Below are positions 44,314-53,474 of a stretch of DNA of 64,000 nucleotides, piece after piece. Origin of the DNA: Trichocoleus desertorum NBK24. Lineage in GTDB: Bacteria > Cyanobacteriota > Cyanobacteriia > FACHB-46. A program made the position numbers and the translations under genes. The stretch spans positions 3,511,628 to 3,575,627 of the forward strand of contig NZ_CP116619.1 of NCBI RefSeq assembly GCF_030409055.1, read 5' to 3'. A model generated the notes under the pieces. It was not told the DNA's origin and did no database searches. It saw only the letters and a list, made by a program, of their open reading frames with translations. Numbering within the stretch: the stretch's first letter is position 1; each line of letters begins with the position of its first letter.

Positions 44314-44863
44314 AAGGCGCGCGAGTGGGATGCGGAAGAAAATTTCTGTTTGGTGTCTGTCGCTGATTTAAGCTCACGCCCATTCCTAAAGTAACAACTT
44401 CGAGCTTACCAATCTCTCAACCATGGCCCTCAAGCTGAGTCATGCGACAAAACATTTCTTAAATATTTCTGCCTATTTTGTTGGCCCGCAACCTTTATTT
44501 GAATTCGATATAGTTACTTTAGGCCAGGTGTCATTCTTGAGGTTTATTTCAACACACCAGCTTTCAAGTTTAACTGAAAAATTAATTCAGTCCTTAAAGC
44601 TAACCCACTTCACTAATTCAGTTAATTCAGTTTAATTTGTAGACAGAGACAAATATTAACTTGATAGGCACCGAGACTGAGTAAGCGTCACAAGCTCTTC
44701 AGTGGCTCTGCTAGTCGTTCTCAAAAAATAAGATCTGATTTTAGGTTTTGCCCTAAAGTTCTAGGAATTCTCATGCTCTTGTTAACCTAATCTTTACACT
44801 TTAGTTGTATTCTTCTCCTCGTTTGGTAGCAAGCAGTTCAGTAAAATTACCCGGAACCTGACC
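44314..44863. other. Divergent gap upstream of the pst operon
   Basis: About 550 A/T-rich bases between the histidine kinase start and pstS. It must hold the pst promoter. Several TTAA-containing words occur (44590-44660 and 44780-44800). A 70-residue open frame at 44423-44635 is low-complexity and I do not call it. Confidence 0.5.
44781..44800 (+). promoter_or_regulatory. Candidate Pho box upstream of pstS
   Basis: GTTAACCTA and CTTTACACT start 11 bases apart, resembling the tandem 8-bp half sites of cyanobacterial Pho boxes (consensus about PyTTAAPyPyT/A). The match is imperfect in both units. The position, 64-83 bases before the pstS ATG, is suitable for PhoB-type control. Confidence 0.35.
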
Positions 44864-45994
44864 ATGTCGCTTCACTTCAATCTTGCTCGTCGAGCTTTCC
44901 TGACCTCCGCGATCGCACTGACGGTCGGTCTGGCCTCTTGCCAACAAACTCCCCCCAGTGGTCCCCAAGGTGCTGGTGCGCCAGGTACTAATACTGCTGC
45001 CAACAACGCAGGTGGCGGTCAAACCATTGCTTTAAGCGGTGCTGGCGCTAGCTTCCCTGCTCCGTTGTATCAGCGCTGGTTCTCTGAATACAACAAGGAA
45101 AATCCCAACCTTCAAATCAGTTACCAATCGGTTGGTAGTGGTGCTGGCGTTAAGCAATTTCTGGCCCAAACCGTAGACTTCGGTGCTACAGATGCACCTC
45201 TCCAAGCAGAGGAGCGACAAGGATTCCCTGCTCAGCGCGGCCAAGCCATTCAAATTCCTATGACAGGTGGCGCGGTTGTGTTTGCCTACAATCTAGATGG
45301 TGTCGATAACCTCAGGCTATCGCGGGAAGCTTACTGCGGTATTGTTCAAGGTAATATCAAATCCTGGAATGATCCTCTCATTGCCCAAGCCAACCCCGGT
45401 GTAACTCTACCCAGCACCCCCCTAACTTTCGTTCACCGCTCTGATGGCAGCGGCACTACCTTTATCTTTACGACTCACCTCAAAGCTGCCTGCCCTAACT
45501 GGACTGCGGGTGCTGATAAGTCGATAGAATGGCCTGCTGGTTTCGTCGGCGCTAAAGGTAATGAAGGTATCACCGCTCAAGTACAGCAAACTCAAGGTGC
45601 TATCGGCTATACCGAGTACTCCTACGCCAAAGAGAACAACCTCAAATCAGCCGCAGTCCAAAATAAAGCAGGCGAATTTATCGCCCCCACCCCTGAATCA
45701 TCTGCTCAAGCTTTTGCAGGCGTGACAGTTCCAGAAGATTTTGCCTTGGTGATTCCTGATCCAGAAGCTAAAGAGGCTTACCCCATCAATGGTCTTACCT
45801 GGTTGCTGCTTTACAGTCAGTATGACGATCCAGCCAAAGCAGATGCGTTGAAAAACATGGTCAAGTGGGCACTCTCGAATGGGGATCAATATGCTCAAGA
45901 GTTGGGCTATGTGCCATTACCAGATGATCTAGCCAACCGAGTCGTTGCGACTCTTGATACCATTAAAGTTGCCGCAGCAACCCCAGCCCAGTAA
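44864..45994 (+). CDS. pstS: Phosphate-binding lipoprotein of the Pst transporter
   Basis: Captures phosphate in the periplasm and delivers it to PstCAB. It has a signal peptide with lipobox LASC (Cys26), a Gly/Pro/Asn-rich linker, and the binding domain starting ALSGAGASFPAPLYQRW. The ligand motifs GSGAGVKQF, GATDAPLQ and RSDGSGTTFIFT match the family. Start ATG at 44864 (MSLHFNLARRAFL) gives a twin-arginine-like RR followed by a hydrophobic core; export by Sec is more usual for the family. First gene of the pst operon; a terminator-like hairpin follows. Confidence 0.96.
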   Translation: MSLHFNLARRAFLTSAIALTVGLASCQQTPPSGPQGAGAPGTNTAANNAGGGQTIALSGAGASFPAPLYQRWFSEYNKENPNLQISYQSVGSGAGVKQFLAQTVDFGATDAPLQAEERQGFPAQRGQAIQIPMTGGAVVFAYNLDGVDNLRLSREAYCGIVQGNIKSWNDPLIAQANPGVTLPSTPLTFVHRSDGSGTTFIFTTHLKAACPNWTAGADKSIEWPAGFVGAKGNEGITAQVQQTQGAIGYTEYSYAKENNLKSAAVQNKAGEFIAPTPESSAQAFAGVTVPEDFALVIPDPEAKEAYPINGLTWLLLYSQYDDPAKADALKNMVKWALSNGDQYAQELGYVPLPDDLANRVVATLDTIKVAAATPAQ

Positions 45995-46005
45995 TCCATC
46001 TGGTT

Positions 46006-46046
46006 TTCCGTAGGCGGCTCTCCAGCTCCTACGGAACGTTTTTATT
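46006..46046 (+). terminator. Intercistronic terminator-like hairpin, pstS-pstC
   Basis: TTCCGTAGG (46006-46014) pairs with CCTACGGAA (46028-46036), followed by CGTTTTTATT. It lies 11 bases after the pstS stop and 14 bases before the pstC ATG. A partial terminator here would give more pstS than pstCAB mRNA, the usual need for a binding protein. Confidence 0.8.
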
Positions 46047-46059
46047 AGTAGAGGAAATC

Positions 46060-47013
46060 ATGACTTTGCTGGCCAGAGATTCTCAAGCACCACTTCGGGC
46101 GCAATCTCCAGTTTCCCGGTACATTGATATTGGCTTTAAGGGGCTTACGGGCTTCTTTGGCATTGCTATCGGTCTAACCCTACTGGCGATCGCTTGGCAG
46201 GTAGCGAACCAATCCTGGCCTGCAATTCAGGAATTTGGTTTGGGTTTTTTGACATCTACCACTTGGAACCCCGTTACTAACCAATACGGAGCTTGGCCAG
46301 CTATTTACGGCACTCTGGTCAGCTCTTTTATTGCCCTGCTCCTGGCGTTACCTGTTGGAGTGGGAGTGGCGCTGTTTCTGAGCGAAGATTTTTTACCTCC
46401 TCGTATCCAACAGCCTTTAGTTTTTCTGATTGAGTTACTCGCAGCCATTCCTAGTGTCGTGTACGGATTGTGGGGGATTTTCGTCCTGATTCCCTTTCTC
46501 GGCAAGCAGGCACTTTGGCTCCATCAAAATTTCGGCTGGATTCCGTTCTTTAGCACTCCGCCTAGAGGGCCAGGGATGTACATCGCAGGGGTCATTCTAG
46601 CGATTATGACTCTGCCAATTATTGCTGCAATTTCTCGCGATGCGTTAGTGTCAGTGCCGCCTGAACTTCGGCAAGCTTCCTATGGTTTGGGTGCAACTCG
46701 TTGGGAAACAATTTTTAAGGTTATTCTGCCGTCTGCTTTTTCCGGAATCGTTGGCGCTACAATGCTAGGCTTGGGACGAGCCTTGGGTGAAACAATGGCT
46801 GTCACGATGGTTATCGGCAACGCCAACACCGTCAGCCCATCAGTCTTTTCTCCAGCTACCACGATCGCCTCTCTTCTAGCGAATCAGTTCGCTGAGGCAT
46901 CTGGATTACAAATTTCTTCGTTGATGTACACAGCCCTAATCTTGTTTGGCTTAACGCTAGTAGTGAATATTCTGGCTGAAGTCTTAGTACGGACGATGCG
47001 GCAAAGCTTGTAG
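46060..47013 (+). CDS. pstC: Phosphate ABC transporter permease PstC
   Basis: One of the two membrane subunits for high-affinity phosphate uptake. It has six helices, starting after an approximately 20-residue polar N-terminus (GLTGFFGIAIGLTLLAIAW). The permease loop is readable as LRQASYGLGATRWETIFKVILPSAF, and RALGETMAVTMVIGNA is the Pst-family signature after it. Length 317 is normal. Start ATG at 46060 has AGAGGAAATC just upstream. The gap to pstA is 55 bases. Confidence 0.96.
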   Translation: MTLLARDSQAPLRAQSPVSRYIDIGFKGLTGFFGIAIGLTLLAIAWQVANQSWPAIQEFGLGFLTSTTWNPVTNQYGAWPAIYGTLVSSFIALLLALPVGVGVALFLSEDFLPPRIQQPLVFLIELLAAIPSVVYGLWGIFVLIPFLGKQALWLHQNFGWIPFFSTPPRGPGMYIAGVILAIMTLPIIAAISRDALVSVPPELRQASYGLGATRWETIFKVILPSAFSGIVGATMLGLGRALGETMAVTMVIGNANTVSPSVFSPATTIASLLANQFAEASGLQISSLMYTALILFGLTLVVNILAEVLVRTMRQSL

Positions 47014-47068
47014 TTTTACCGCTTAATTGCAGATTTAGTCGGAATCAGATCTAGCAAATAGTGCTTAT

Positions 47069-47959
47069 ATGGCTAATCTTCCACCTTCCTTATCGTCGGA
47101 GCCTTCGTCTCGCAGCTTGATGCGATCGCCGACTTCACCCCGGACTCTGTTTTCCACAGCCATGACTGGGTTGGTGTTTTTGGCAGCGGCGATCGCTTTA
47201 CTACCTTTGATCGCAGTGCTCACCTACGTCATCATCAATGGTGCGGGTCGCCTGAATCTAGACCTGTTTACCCAATTGCCGCCCCCCCCATTAGTGAAGG
47301 GAGGTGGGTTTGGTAATGCCATCGTTGGCACCTTGCTCACCGTCGGCATTGGAGCCGCTATCAGTATTCCGGTCGGAATCTTAGGGGCAATCTTTCTCTC
47401 AGAGTTTGCTAGAGATACCACTCTCGCCTCTTGGATTGACTTCTTCAACAATGTGCTCAGCGGCGTGCCTTCCATTGTGGTCGGTGTTTTCGCCTACGGC
47501 GTTGTAGTACTCACTACAGGCACCTTCTCAGCAGTCGCGGGGGGTGTTGCCCTAGCCGTTCTGATGTTGCCCATTATTGTTAGAACCTCAGCAGAGTCCC
47601 TTGAATCAGTTCCAAATGAAACTCGCCAAGCTGCCTTGGGTTTGGGCGCGACCCAATTCCAAACTGTGACACGTGTCGTTTTTCCTGCGGCGATCCCAGC
47701 CATTCTGACAGGTGTAATGTTGTCCGTTGCGCGGGCTGCGGGTGAAACTGCTCCGCTTATCTTTACGGCTTTGTTTAGCCAGTACTGGGCTCAGGGTATT
47801 ATGCAACCAACCCCGACCCTATCCGTACTGATTTTTAATTACGCCATCGCACCTTACAAAAATCAGCAAGAACTTGCTTGGGCTGGATCACTAGTTCTTC
47901 TTACCTTAGTGTTAGTTACCAGCATTCTGGCTCGTTGGATCACTCGGCGCAAAAGTTAA
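47069..47959 (+). CDS. pstA: Phosphate ABC transporter permease PstA
   Basis: The partner of PstC. Six helices, with the EAA loop as TRQAALGLGATQFQTVTRVVFPAAIP and the family motif ARAAGETAPLIFTALFSQYW. A Ser/Pro-rich hydrophilic N-terminus of about 30 residues precedes the first helix. The first periplasmic loop reads LPPPPLVKGGGFG; PPLVKGG is also the translation of a common dispersed repeat, but length and context here are normal for PstA, so I do not call an insertion. Start ATG at 47069. The gap to pstB is 281 bases, long for an operon. Confidence 0.96.
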   Translation: MANLPPSLSSEPSSRSLMRSPTSPRTLFSTAMTGLVFLAAAIALLPLIAVLTYVIINGAGRLNLDLFTQLPPPPLVKGGGFGNAIVGTLLTVGIGAAISIPVGILGAIFLSEFARDTTLASWIDFFNNVLSGVPSIVVGVFAYGVVVLTTGTFSAVAGGVALAVLMLPIIVRTSAESLESVPNETRQAALGLGATQFQTVTRVVFPAAIPAILTGVMLSVARAAGETAPLIFTALFSQYWAQGIMQPTPTLSVLIFNYAIAPYKNQQELAWAGSLVLLTLVLVTSILARWITRRKS

Positions 47960-48130
47960 TTAGGGATTGATTAATTTTACTTAGCCGCGTGAAAAGAAAG
48001 GTTGAATAGAATGTAAGATAGCGGTGCGTACTCATAGATGTTTGATGTTTGCGATCGCCTGCTTTGAGAGTTGGCTGCACCCGGAGATTTGGGTCTCAAG
48101 TTTATGACTTAATTGCTAAATATGTTTGAT

Positions 48131-48162
48131 AGCAACGCTTTGCCATCTAAAGCAAGGTTGCT
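48131..48162 (+). other. Hairpin in the pstA-pstB gap
   Basis: AGCAACGCTTT (48131-48141) can pair with AAAGC (48149-48153) plus GTTGCT (48157-48162) with a 3-base bulge. No T-run follows directly. It could be a processing site or a weak terminator within the pst operon. Confidence 0.45.
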
Positions 48163-48240
48163 GGCTTTAATCTGAATACAAAGCATTCTGAACCATCTCA
48201 ACGACTTAGAGGCGAACTAAATCCATACTTGGGTTGATTT

Positions 48241-49047
48241 ATGCATACTAATACTCCAGTTGCCAGTCAAACTGAAACCGTTCTACACACAGAAAATCTA
48301 AATGTGTACTACGGCAATTTCCGGGCTCTCCGCAATATCTCAATGGATATCGCCAAAAACCAAATCACAGCCCTCATTGGTCCCTCTGGCTGCGGTAAAA
48401 GTACCTTACTTCGATGCTTCAATCGCCTCAATGACTTGATCAAAGGGTTTAGAGCAGACGGTAAAGTTTATTACCATACTCAAAACCTTTACGCTTCAGA
48501 AGTTGACCCCGTAGAAGTAAGACGCCGGATTGGCATGGTGTTTCAAAAGCCCAATCCTTTTCCTAAATCAATCTACGATAATGTCGCCTTTGGTCCTCGG
48601 CTGGTGGGTTACAAAGGTGACATGGATGAGCTAGTCGAGCAATCGTTGAAGCAAGCAGCCATTTGGGATGAAGTCAAAGACAAACTCAAAGACAGTGGCT
48701 TAGCTTTGTCCGGTGGTCAACAACAACGGTTGTGTATTGCCCGCGCGATCGCAGTTCAGCCCGATATCATCTTGATGGATGAACCTGCTTCAGCGCTGGA
48801 CCCCATTTCTACCCTCCGCATTGAAGATTTAATGCAGGAGCTAAAGCAGCAATATACAATCGTGATCGTGACGCACAACATGCAGCAAGCGTCTCGTGCC
48901 TCCGACCGAACTGCTTTCTTCAACGTTGAAGAAAATGAGAAAGGCGGACGCAGCGGCTACTTGGTTGAATACGATCGCACTGAAATTATTTTCCAAAGTC
49001 CGCAACAGCAGATTACTCAAGAATATGTCAGCGGTCGCTTCGGTTAA
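48241..49047 (+). CDS. pstB: Phosphate ABC transporter ATP-binding protein PstB
   Basis: The ATPase that drives phosphate uptake through PstCA. Walker [11 protein letters not shown]-loop [14 protein letters not shown] signature [15 protein letters not shown], Walker [13 protein letters not shown] and the switch histidine in [10 protein letters not shown] are intact. Length 268 is slightly longer than E. coli PstB because of a few N-terminal residues. Start ATG at 48241. No phoU or pho regulator gene follows in the window. Confidence 0.97.
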   Translation: MHTNTPVASQTETVLHTENLNVYYGNFRALRNISMDIAKNQITALIGPSGCGKSTLLRCFNRLNDLIKGFRADGKVYYHTQNLYASEVDPVEVRRRIGMVFQKPNPFPKSIYDNVAFGPRLVGYKGDMDELVEQSLKQAAIWDEVKDKLKDSGLALSGGQQQRLCIARAIAVQPDIILMDEPASALDPISTLRIEDLMQELKQQYTIVIVTHNMQQASRASDRTAFFNVEENEKGGRSGYLVEYDRTEIIFQSPQQQITQEYVSGRFG

Positions 49048-49277
49048 CCAGCGCTAGCTCTACGCTTGAGTGTTAGCAAACCTGAGCTGACAAATTTGAA
49101 TCGTTGCACTTAATTTCTGTATCCAGCAAAATCTTTTTTGTCTGGATTATTTTTTTGGGAGAATTTCGTATTTGCGCTTGATACCTATCTCTAAGGAAGG
49201 TGATCCCCTAGTACCGATACAAGATAGGATTACGTTAATTTTGTTATTCAATCCTGTTCTTTTTCGGTTAATAAATT

Positions 49278-49673
49278 ATGAAGCGTTATCTATCACGTTT
49301 GCTAGCTTTGATTTTAGTGGTTACGGTGGGTCTGACAGGATGCAGTGGTGGCGACCAGCTCAGCGGCAACTATCGTCAAGATACCCTTGCTCTCGTTAAC
49401 AGTTTGAGAGAAACCATTGAGCTGCCCCAAGATGCTCCTAATCGCGTTCCCCTCCAAACAGAAGCTCGGCAAAAAATCAATGACTTCGCCTCCCGGTACC
49501 GCCGCGATAGCTCCGTAACCAAGCTTAGTTCTTTCACCACGATGAGAACAGCCTTAAATGCTCTGGCTGGTCACTATAGCTCTTACCCCAACCGTCCTCT
49601 ACCCCAGAAGCTCAAAGACCGTCTGAAGCAGGAGCTGACTCAAGTGGAGACGTCTCTCAACCGAGGTGCTTAA
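49278..49673 (+). CDS. psb27: Photosystem II assembly lipoprotein Psb27
   Basis: Binds lumenal photosystem II (CP43 side) during assembly and repair. It starts with a signal peptide and lipobox LTGC (Cys22, in VTVGLTGCSGG), then a four-helix domain with the family wording QDTLALVNSLRETIELP, YRRDSSVTKLSSFTTM and the highly conserved ALAGHYSSYPNRPLP. Length 131 is normal. Start ATG at 49278. Monocistronic, after the pst operon and before a convergent gene. This gene alone marks the genome as that of an oxygenic phototroph. Confidence 0.96.
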   Translation: MKRYLSRLLALILVVTVGLTGCSGGDQLSGNYRQDTLALVNSLRETIELPQDAPNRVPLQTEARQKINDFASRYRRDSSVTKLSSFTTMRTALNALAGHYSSYPNRPLPQKLKDRLKQELTQVETSLNRGA

Positions 49674-49796
49674 CTGCCTAACTTAAAATATAGCCAGTTG
49701 ACATCGTAACTTTCGCCGCAGATTTTAAGATCTCCCCGTTAGTTAACGGCTTGCGATCGCATTTTTGGCATTTATTTTATTTCTTCAATCACCAGA

Positions 49797-49833
49797 ATCG
49801 CCGTAGACCCGAATCTCCTGGATCTACGGCGAT
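49797..49833. terminator. Bidirectional hairpin between psb27 and the deaminase-family gene
   Basis: ATCGCCGTAGA (49797-49807) pairs perfectly with TCTACGGCGAT (49823-49833) over a 15-base loop; part of the right arm is a HIP1-like core. It lies between two convergent genes and has no T-run, so its terminator role is by position. Confidence 0.5.
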
Positions 49834-49868
49834 CGCCTTATTAAGAAGTTGGTTTGTAAGAAGTTGGC

Positions 49869-50921
49869 TTACTTGGCTACACTCCGAACCAACTCGGATG
49901 ACTTCTCATCTTCCCGGAGCACTTCGGTCAAGATGGAAGCAGGGCGTTGCCTGTGAGGCCAAGCAAACGCATGGTTAAACGCGGCATCCTGACAAGCTTG
50001 GAGTTCCTTAAAACCGATGACGTCGTAGGTCAATAGGTTCTCGTATTCAAACGGGAGACGGACATTGTGCAACCCCGCATTGTCGGTACAGATGGCAATA
50101 TCTACGCCTGCTTCAAAGCAGCGATCGAACACGACTTTAAGTTGCCGAATGTCTTCTAGAGTGCCAGTTTTGAGATACGTTGTTGGGCAAACTTCTAAAC
50201 ACTGATTTTGCTGAGCCAGCTCTGGCAAGAGTTCTGGATACCGCAGCGGAATCTGAATGCCATGACCAATTCGCATCAAGTAAGGCAAGAGTTTTGGATA
50301 ACTGCCATCTTTGGTTTCGTACACATGTCCAGTCGTGTTGAGACCCAGCGATCGCGCATAGGCATACAACTCAGTAAACTCATCCAAGCGATCGGCATAG
50401 TAAGCATCACCCCCTGCCAAATCAATGCCGCAAACATAATTAGACATTTGGGCTGCTAAATCGACAATGGCCCGATTCACCGCATAAGGCAGGCGGGAGT
50501 GCATACACAAAATTTGGCTGGTAACGATTGGGTATTCGCTCAGCTGACTGGCTTGCCCCACAATCTCCACAATCTGAGCCATCTGGTCAATGCGTTCGGT
50601 CTGAGATAAGTGATCGGGCGTCCGTAGATAAGGCGTGTAGCGCAACTCTAGATACGCCAGATTCTCGAAGATATAAGCACCCCGAATCAGGCGATAGATA
50701 AAGTAAGGTAATGTTTTCGCGGTCTGGACATTTTCTACCAGCGTATGTAATTCTAGATACTCATCTAGGGTTTTACGAGGCCGAGTGTAGAATTCCTCAA
50801 ACTCTGGGTACTCTGGAAAGCGCTGAGCTAAATCTGACTGACTGCGATGAAAGTAGCGCCAGAGAACCCGGGGGACAACTGAACCGCCTAAGTGACGGTG
50901 TAGCTCAGCATATAAAGCCAC
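49869..50921 (-). CDS. Adenosine deaminase-family metal-dependent hydrolase
   Basis: An amidohydrolase-fold protein of the adenosine/adenine deaminase family. The metal-binding HxH reads HRH (8-10, in AELHRHLGG). Further landmarks are GIDLAGGDAYY, TGHVYE (metal His and catalytic Glu), IGHGIQ and the strand with CTDNAGLHN, where typical deaminases have STDDP. Thus the second Asp of the usual pair is Asn, so substrate or activity may differ. Length 350 is normal. Start ATG at 50921. It stands alone, divergent from purA by 290 bases; a role in purine turnover is plausible. Confidence 0.85.
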   Translation of the reverse strand: MALYAELHRHLGGSVVPRVLWRYFHRSQSDLAQRFPEYPEFEEFYTRPRKTLDEYLELHTLVENVQTAKTLPYFIYRLIRGAYIFENLAYLELRYTPYLRTPDHLSQTERIDQMAQIVEIVGQASQLSEYPIVTSQILCMHSRLPYAVNRAIVDLAAQMSNYVCGIDLAGGDAYYADRLDEFTELYAYARSLGLNTTGHVYETKDGSYPKLLPYLMRIGHGIQIPLRYPELLPELAQQNQCLEVCPTTYLKTGTLEDIRQLKVVFDRCFEAGVDIAICTDNAGLHNVRLPFEYENLLTYDVIGFKELQACQDAAFNHAFAWPHRQRPASILTEVLREDEKSSELVRSVAK

Positions 50922-51191
50922 GGCAACCTCTTGTTCAATAGTTTAAAGTTGACAATCGCCTGCCTGCCTAGGGAGAAAAGTAGCAGATTGACCTAGCAAA
51001 CGATCTGCCATGTTTAGCCCCAGTCAGTGGCTTCCGCTAAATTGTGTGAATCCTTCTTTAACTATAGACAAATCTCTTGGAGACAGGAGGGGGTCACCCG
51101 AAGGCCAATTAGGCCATAAACAGACTTGATCAACTTCGATTTTGGAGTTGACACTTGTCACGTTGGTTGCCGATAATCGTAATTTGTGTGA

Positions 51192-52553
<1,362 letters not shown>

Positions 52554-52706
52554 GCCAATCGCTCCTAGCTCCAGCCATTAGGGACTATTGGAGAGAGATT
52601 GGAAGGATAAGCCTGGGTGGATGCGGGCGATCGCTTCTAGGTTGCCCAAGTTCTAGTGCATCTTAGATGTCAAACCTCTCTCTATCCCTAGTAGGGTTTT
52701 AATCAG

Positions 52707-52752
52707 TGTGCTCTGTGCTAGGCTTAAGGGCCATAGCCGAGCACATTTTTTT
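52707..52752 (+). terminator. Terminator-like hairpin and T7 tract abutting the L25 ATG
   Basis: TGTGCTC (52707-52713) pairs with GAGCACA (52739-52745); inside, GCTAGGC (52717-52723) pairs with GCC-A-TAGC (52730-52737) with one bulged A. Seven T follow (52746-52752), and the ATG of L25 begins at 52753. The structure looks like a factor-independent terminator, so termination here would prevent any L25 mRNA from an upstream promoter. Confidence 0.85.
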
Positions 52753-53367
52753 ATGCTACTGAACCTGGAATGTCAAAAACGGGAACCTGGAACCAAGCCC
52801 AGAGCGTTACGACGGGCTGGTAAAGTTCCTGCTGTCTTGTATGGGCATAAAGGGGCAGAGTCAATTTCCTTAACCCTGAGCGCCAAAGTAGCAGAAACCT
52901 TAGTTGAAAAAGCTACCTTAAACAACACATTGGTGCAACTGAGCATCCCCAGCTTGGGGTGGAATGGTAAGACATTATTGAGAGAAATCCAGACCCATGC
53001 TTGGAAGCCCTCAATTTATCACCTCAGCTTTTTTGCGATCGAGTCTCAGTCCAGCATTCATGTTGAGGTTCCTATCCATCCGATGGGCGAGGCCCCAGGC
53101 GTCAAGCTAGAGCAAGGCTCTCTAGATACGGTTTTGACCTCAGTCCAGATTCAATGCCCTCCTGGCAGTATTCCTGACTTTATTGAAGTTGATATTTCCG
53201 AACTCCATGTGGGCGATATGGTTCATATCAAAGATCTAAAGTTGCCTGAAGGCGCGGCTGCTCTAGAAGATGCGGAGCAGGTGGTGATGATTGTTATTGG
53301 CCCCAGAACTACTGCTGCAGCGGATCAGGATGCAGAAACCACTGCTGACGCTACCCCAGCCAGCTAA
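52753..53367 (+). CDS. rplY: 50S ribosomal protein L25 (general stress protein Ctc family)
   Basis: Binds 5S rRNA on the large subunit. The N-terminal L25 domain (about 1-90) reads LNLECQKREPGTKPRALRRAGKVPAVLYGHKG. The C-terminal Ctc/TL5 beta domain follows (IHVEVPIHPMGEAPGVK..., DVHI-like DVSELHVGDMVHIKDLKLPEG), then an acidic Ala/Thr tail. The frame is open back to a GTG at 52708 across the hairpin, but homology starts at the ATG at 52753 (204 residues). No Shine-Dalgarno sequence is possible because a T7 tract directly precedes the ATG. Confidence 0.92.
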   Translation: MLLNLECQKREPGTKPRALRRAGKVPAVLYGHKGAESISLTLSAKVAETLVEKATLNNTLVQLSIPSLGWNGKTLLREIQTHAWKPSIYHLSFFAIESQSSIHVEVPIHPMGEAPGVKLEQGSLDTVLTSVQIQCPPGSIPDFIEVDISELHVGDMVHIKDLKLPEGAAALEDAEQVVMIVIGPRTTAAADQDAETTADATPAS

Positions 53368-53406
53368 ACCTGAGATAGAATTCCGAACTAAACAAAGTTA
53401 CAGCAG

Positions 53407-53439
53407 CCAGGCTTACACCTGGTTTTTTTGTGGTGTAAG
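53407..53439 (+). terminator. Terminator after L25 with an overlapping alternative hairpin
   Basis: CCAGG (53407-53411) pairs with CCTGG (53418-53422), followed by seven T (53423-53429): a compact terminator. Alternatively CTTACACC (53412-53419) can pair with GGTGTAAG (53432-53439), which would disrupt the terminator stem. Confidence 0.75.
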
Positions 53440-53474
53440 TTGTTTTGGACTGAATTTACTGGATATTAGAAGGT

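Noticed and set aside
44423-44635. 70-residue open frame upstream of pstS
   Set aside because: Repetitive tail (FTNSVNSV), no domain, in the region expected to be the pst promoter; coding is not supported.
47280-47320. Dispersed-repeat insertion in pstA (PPLVKGG wording)
   Set aside because: Length and position match ordinary PstA loops; no palindromic C/G element is formed, so no insertion is called.
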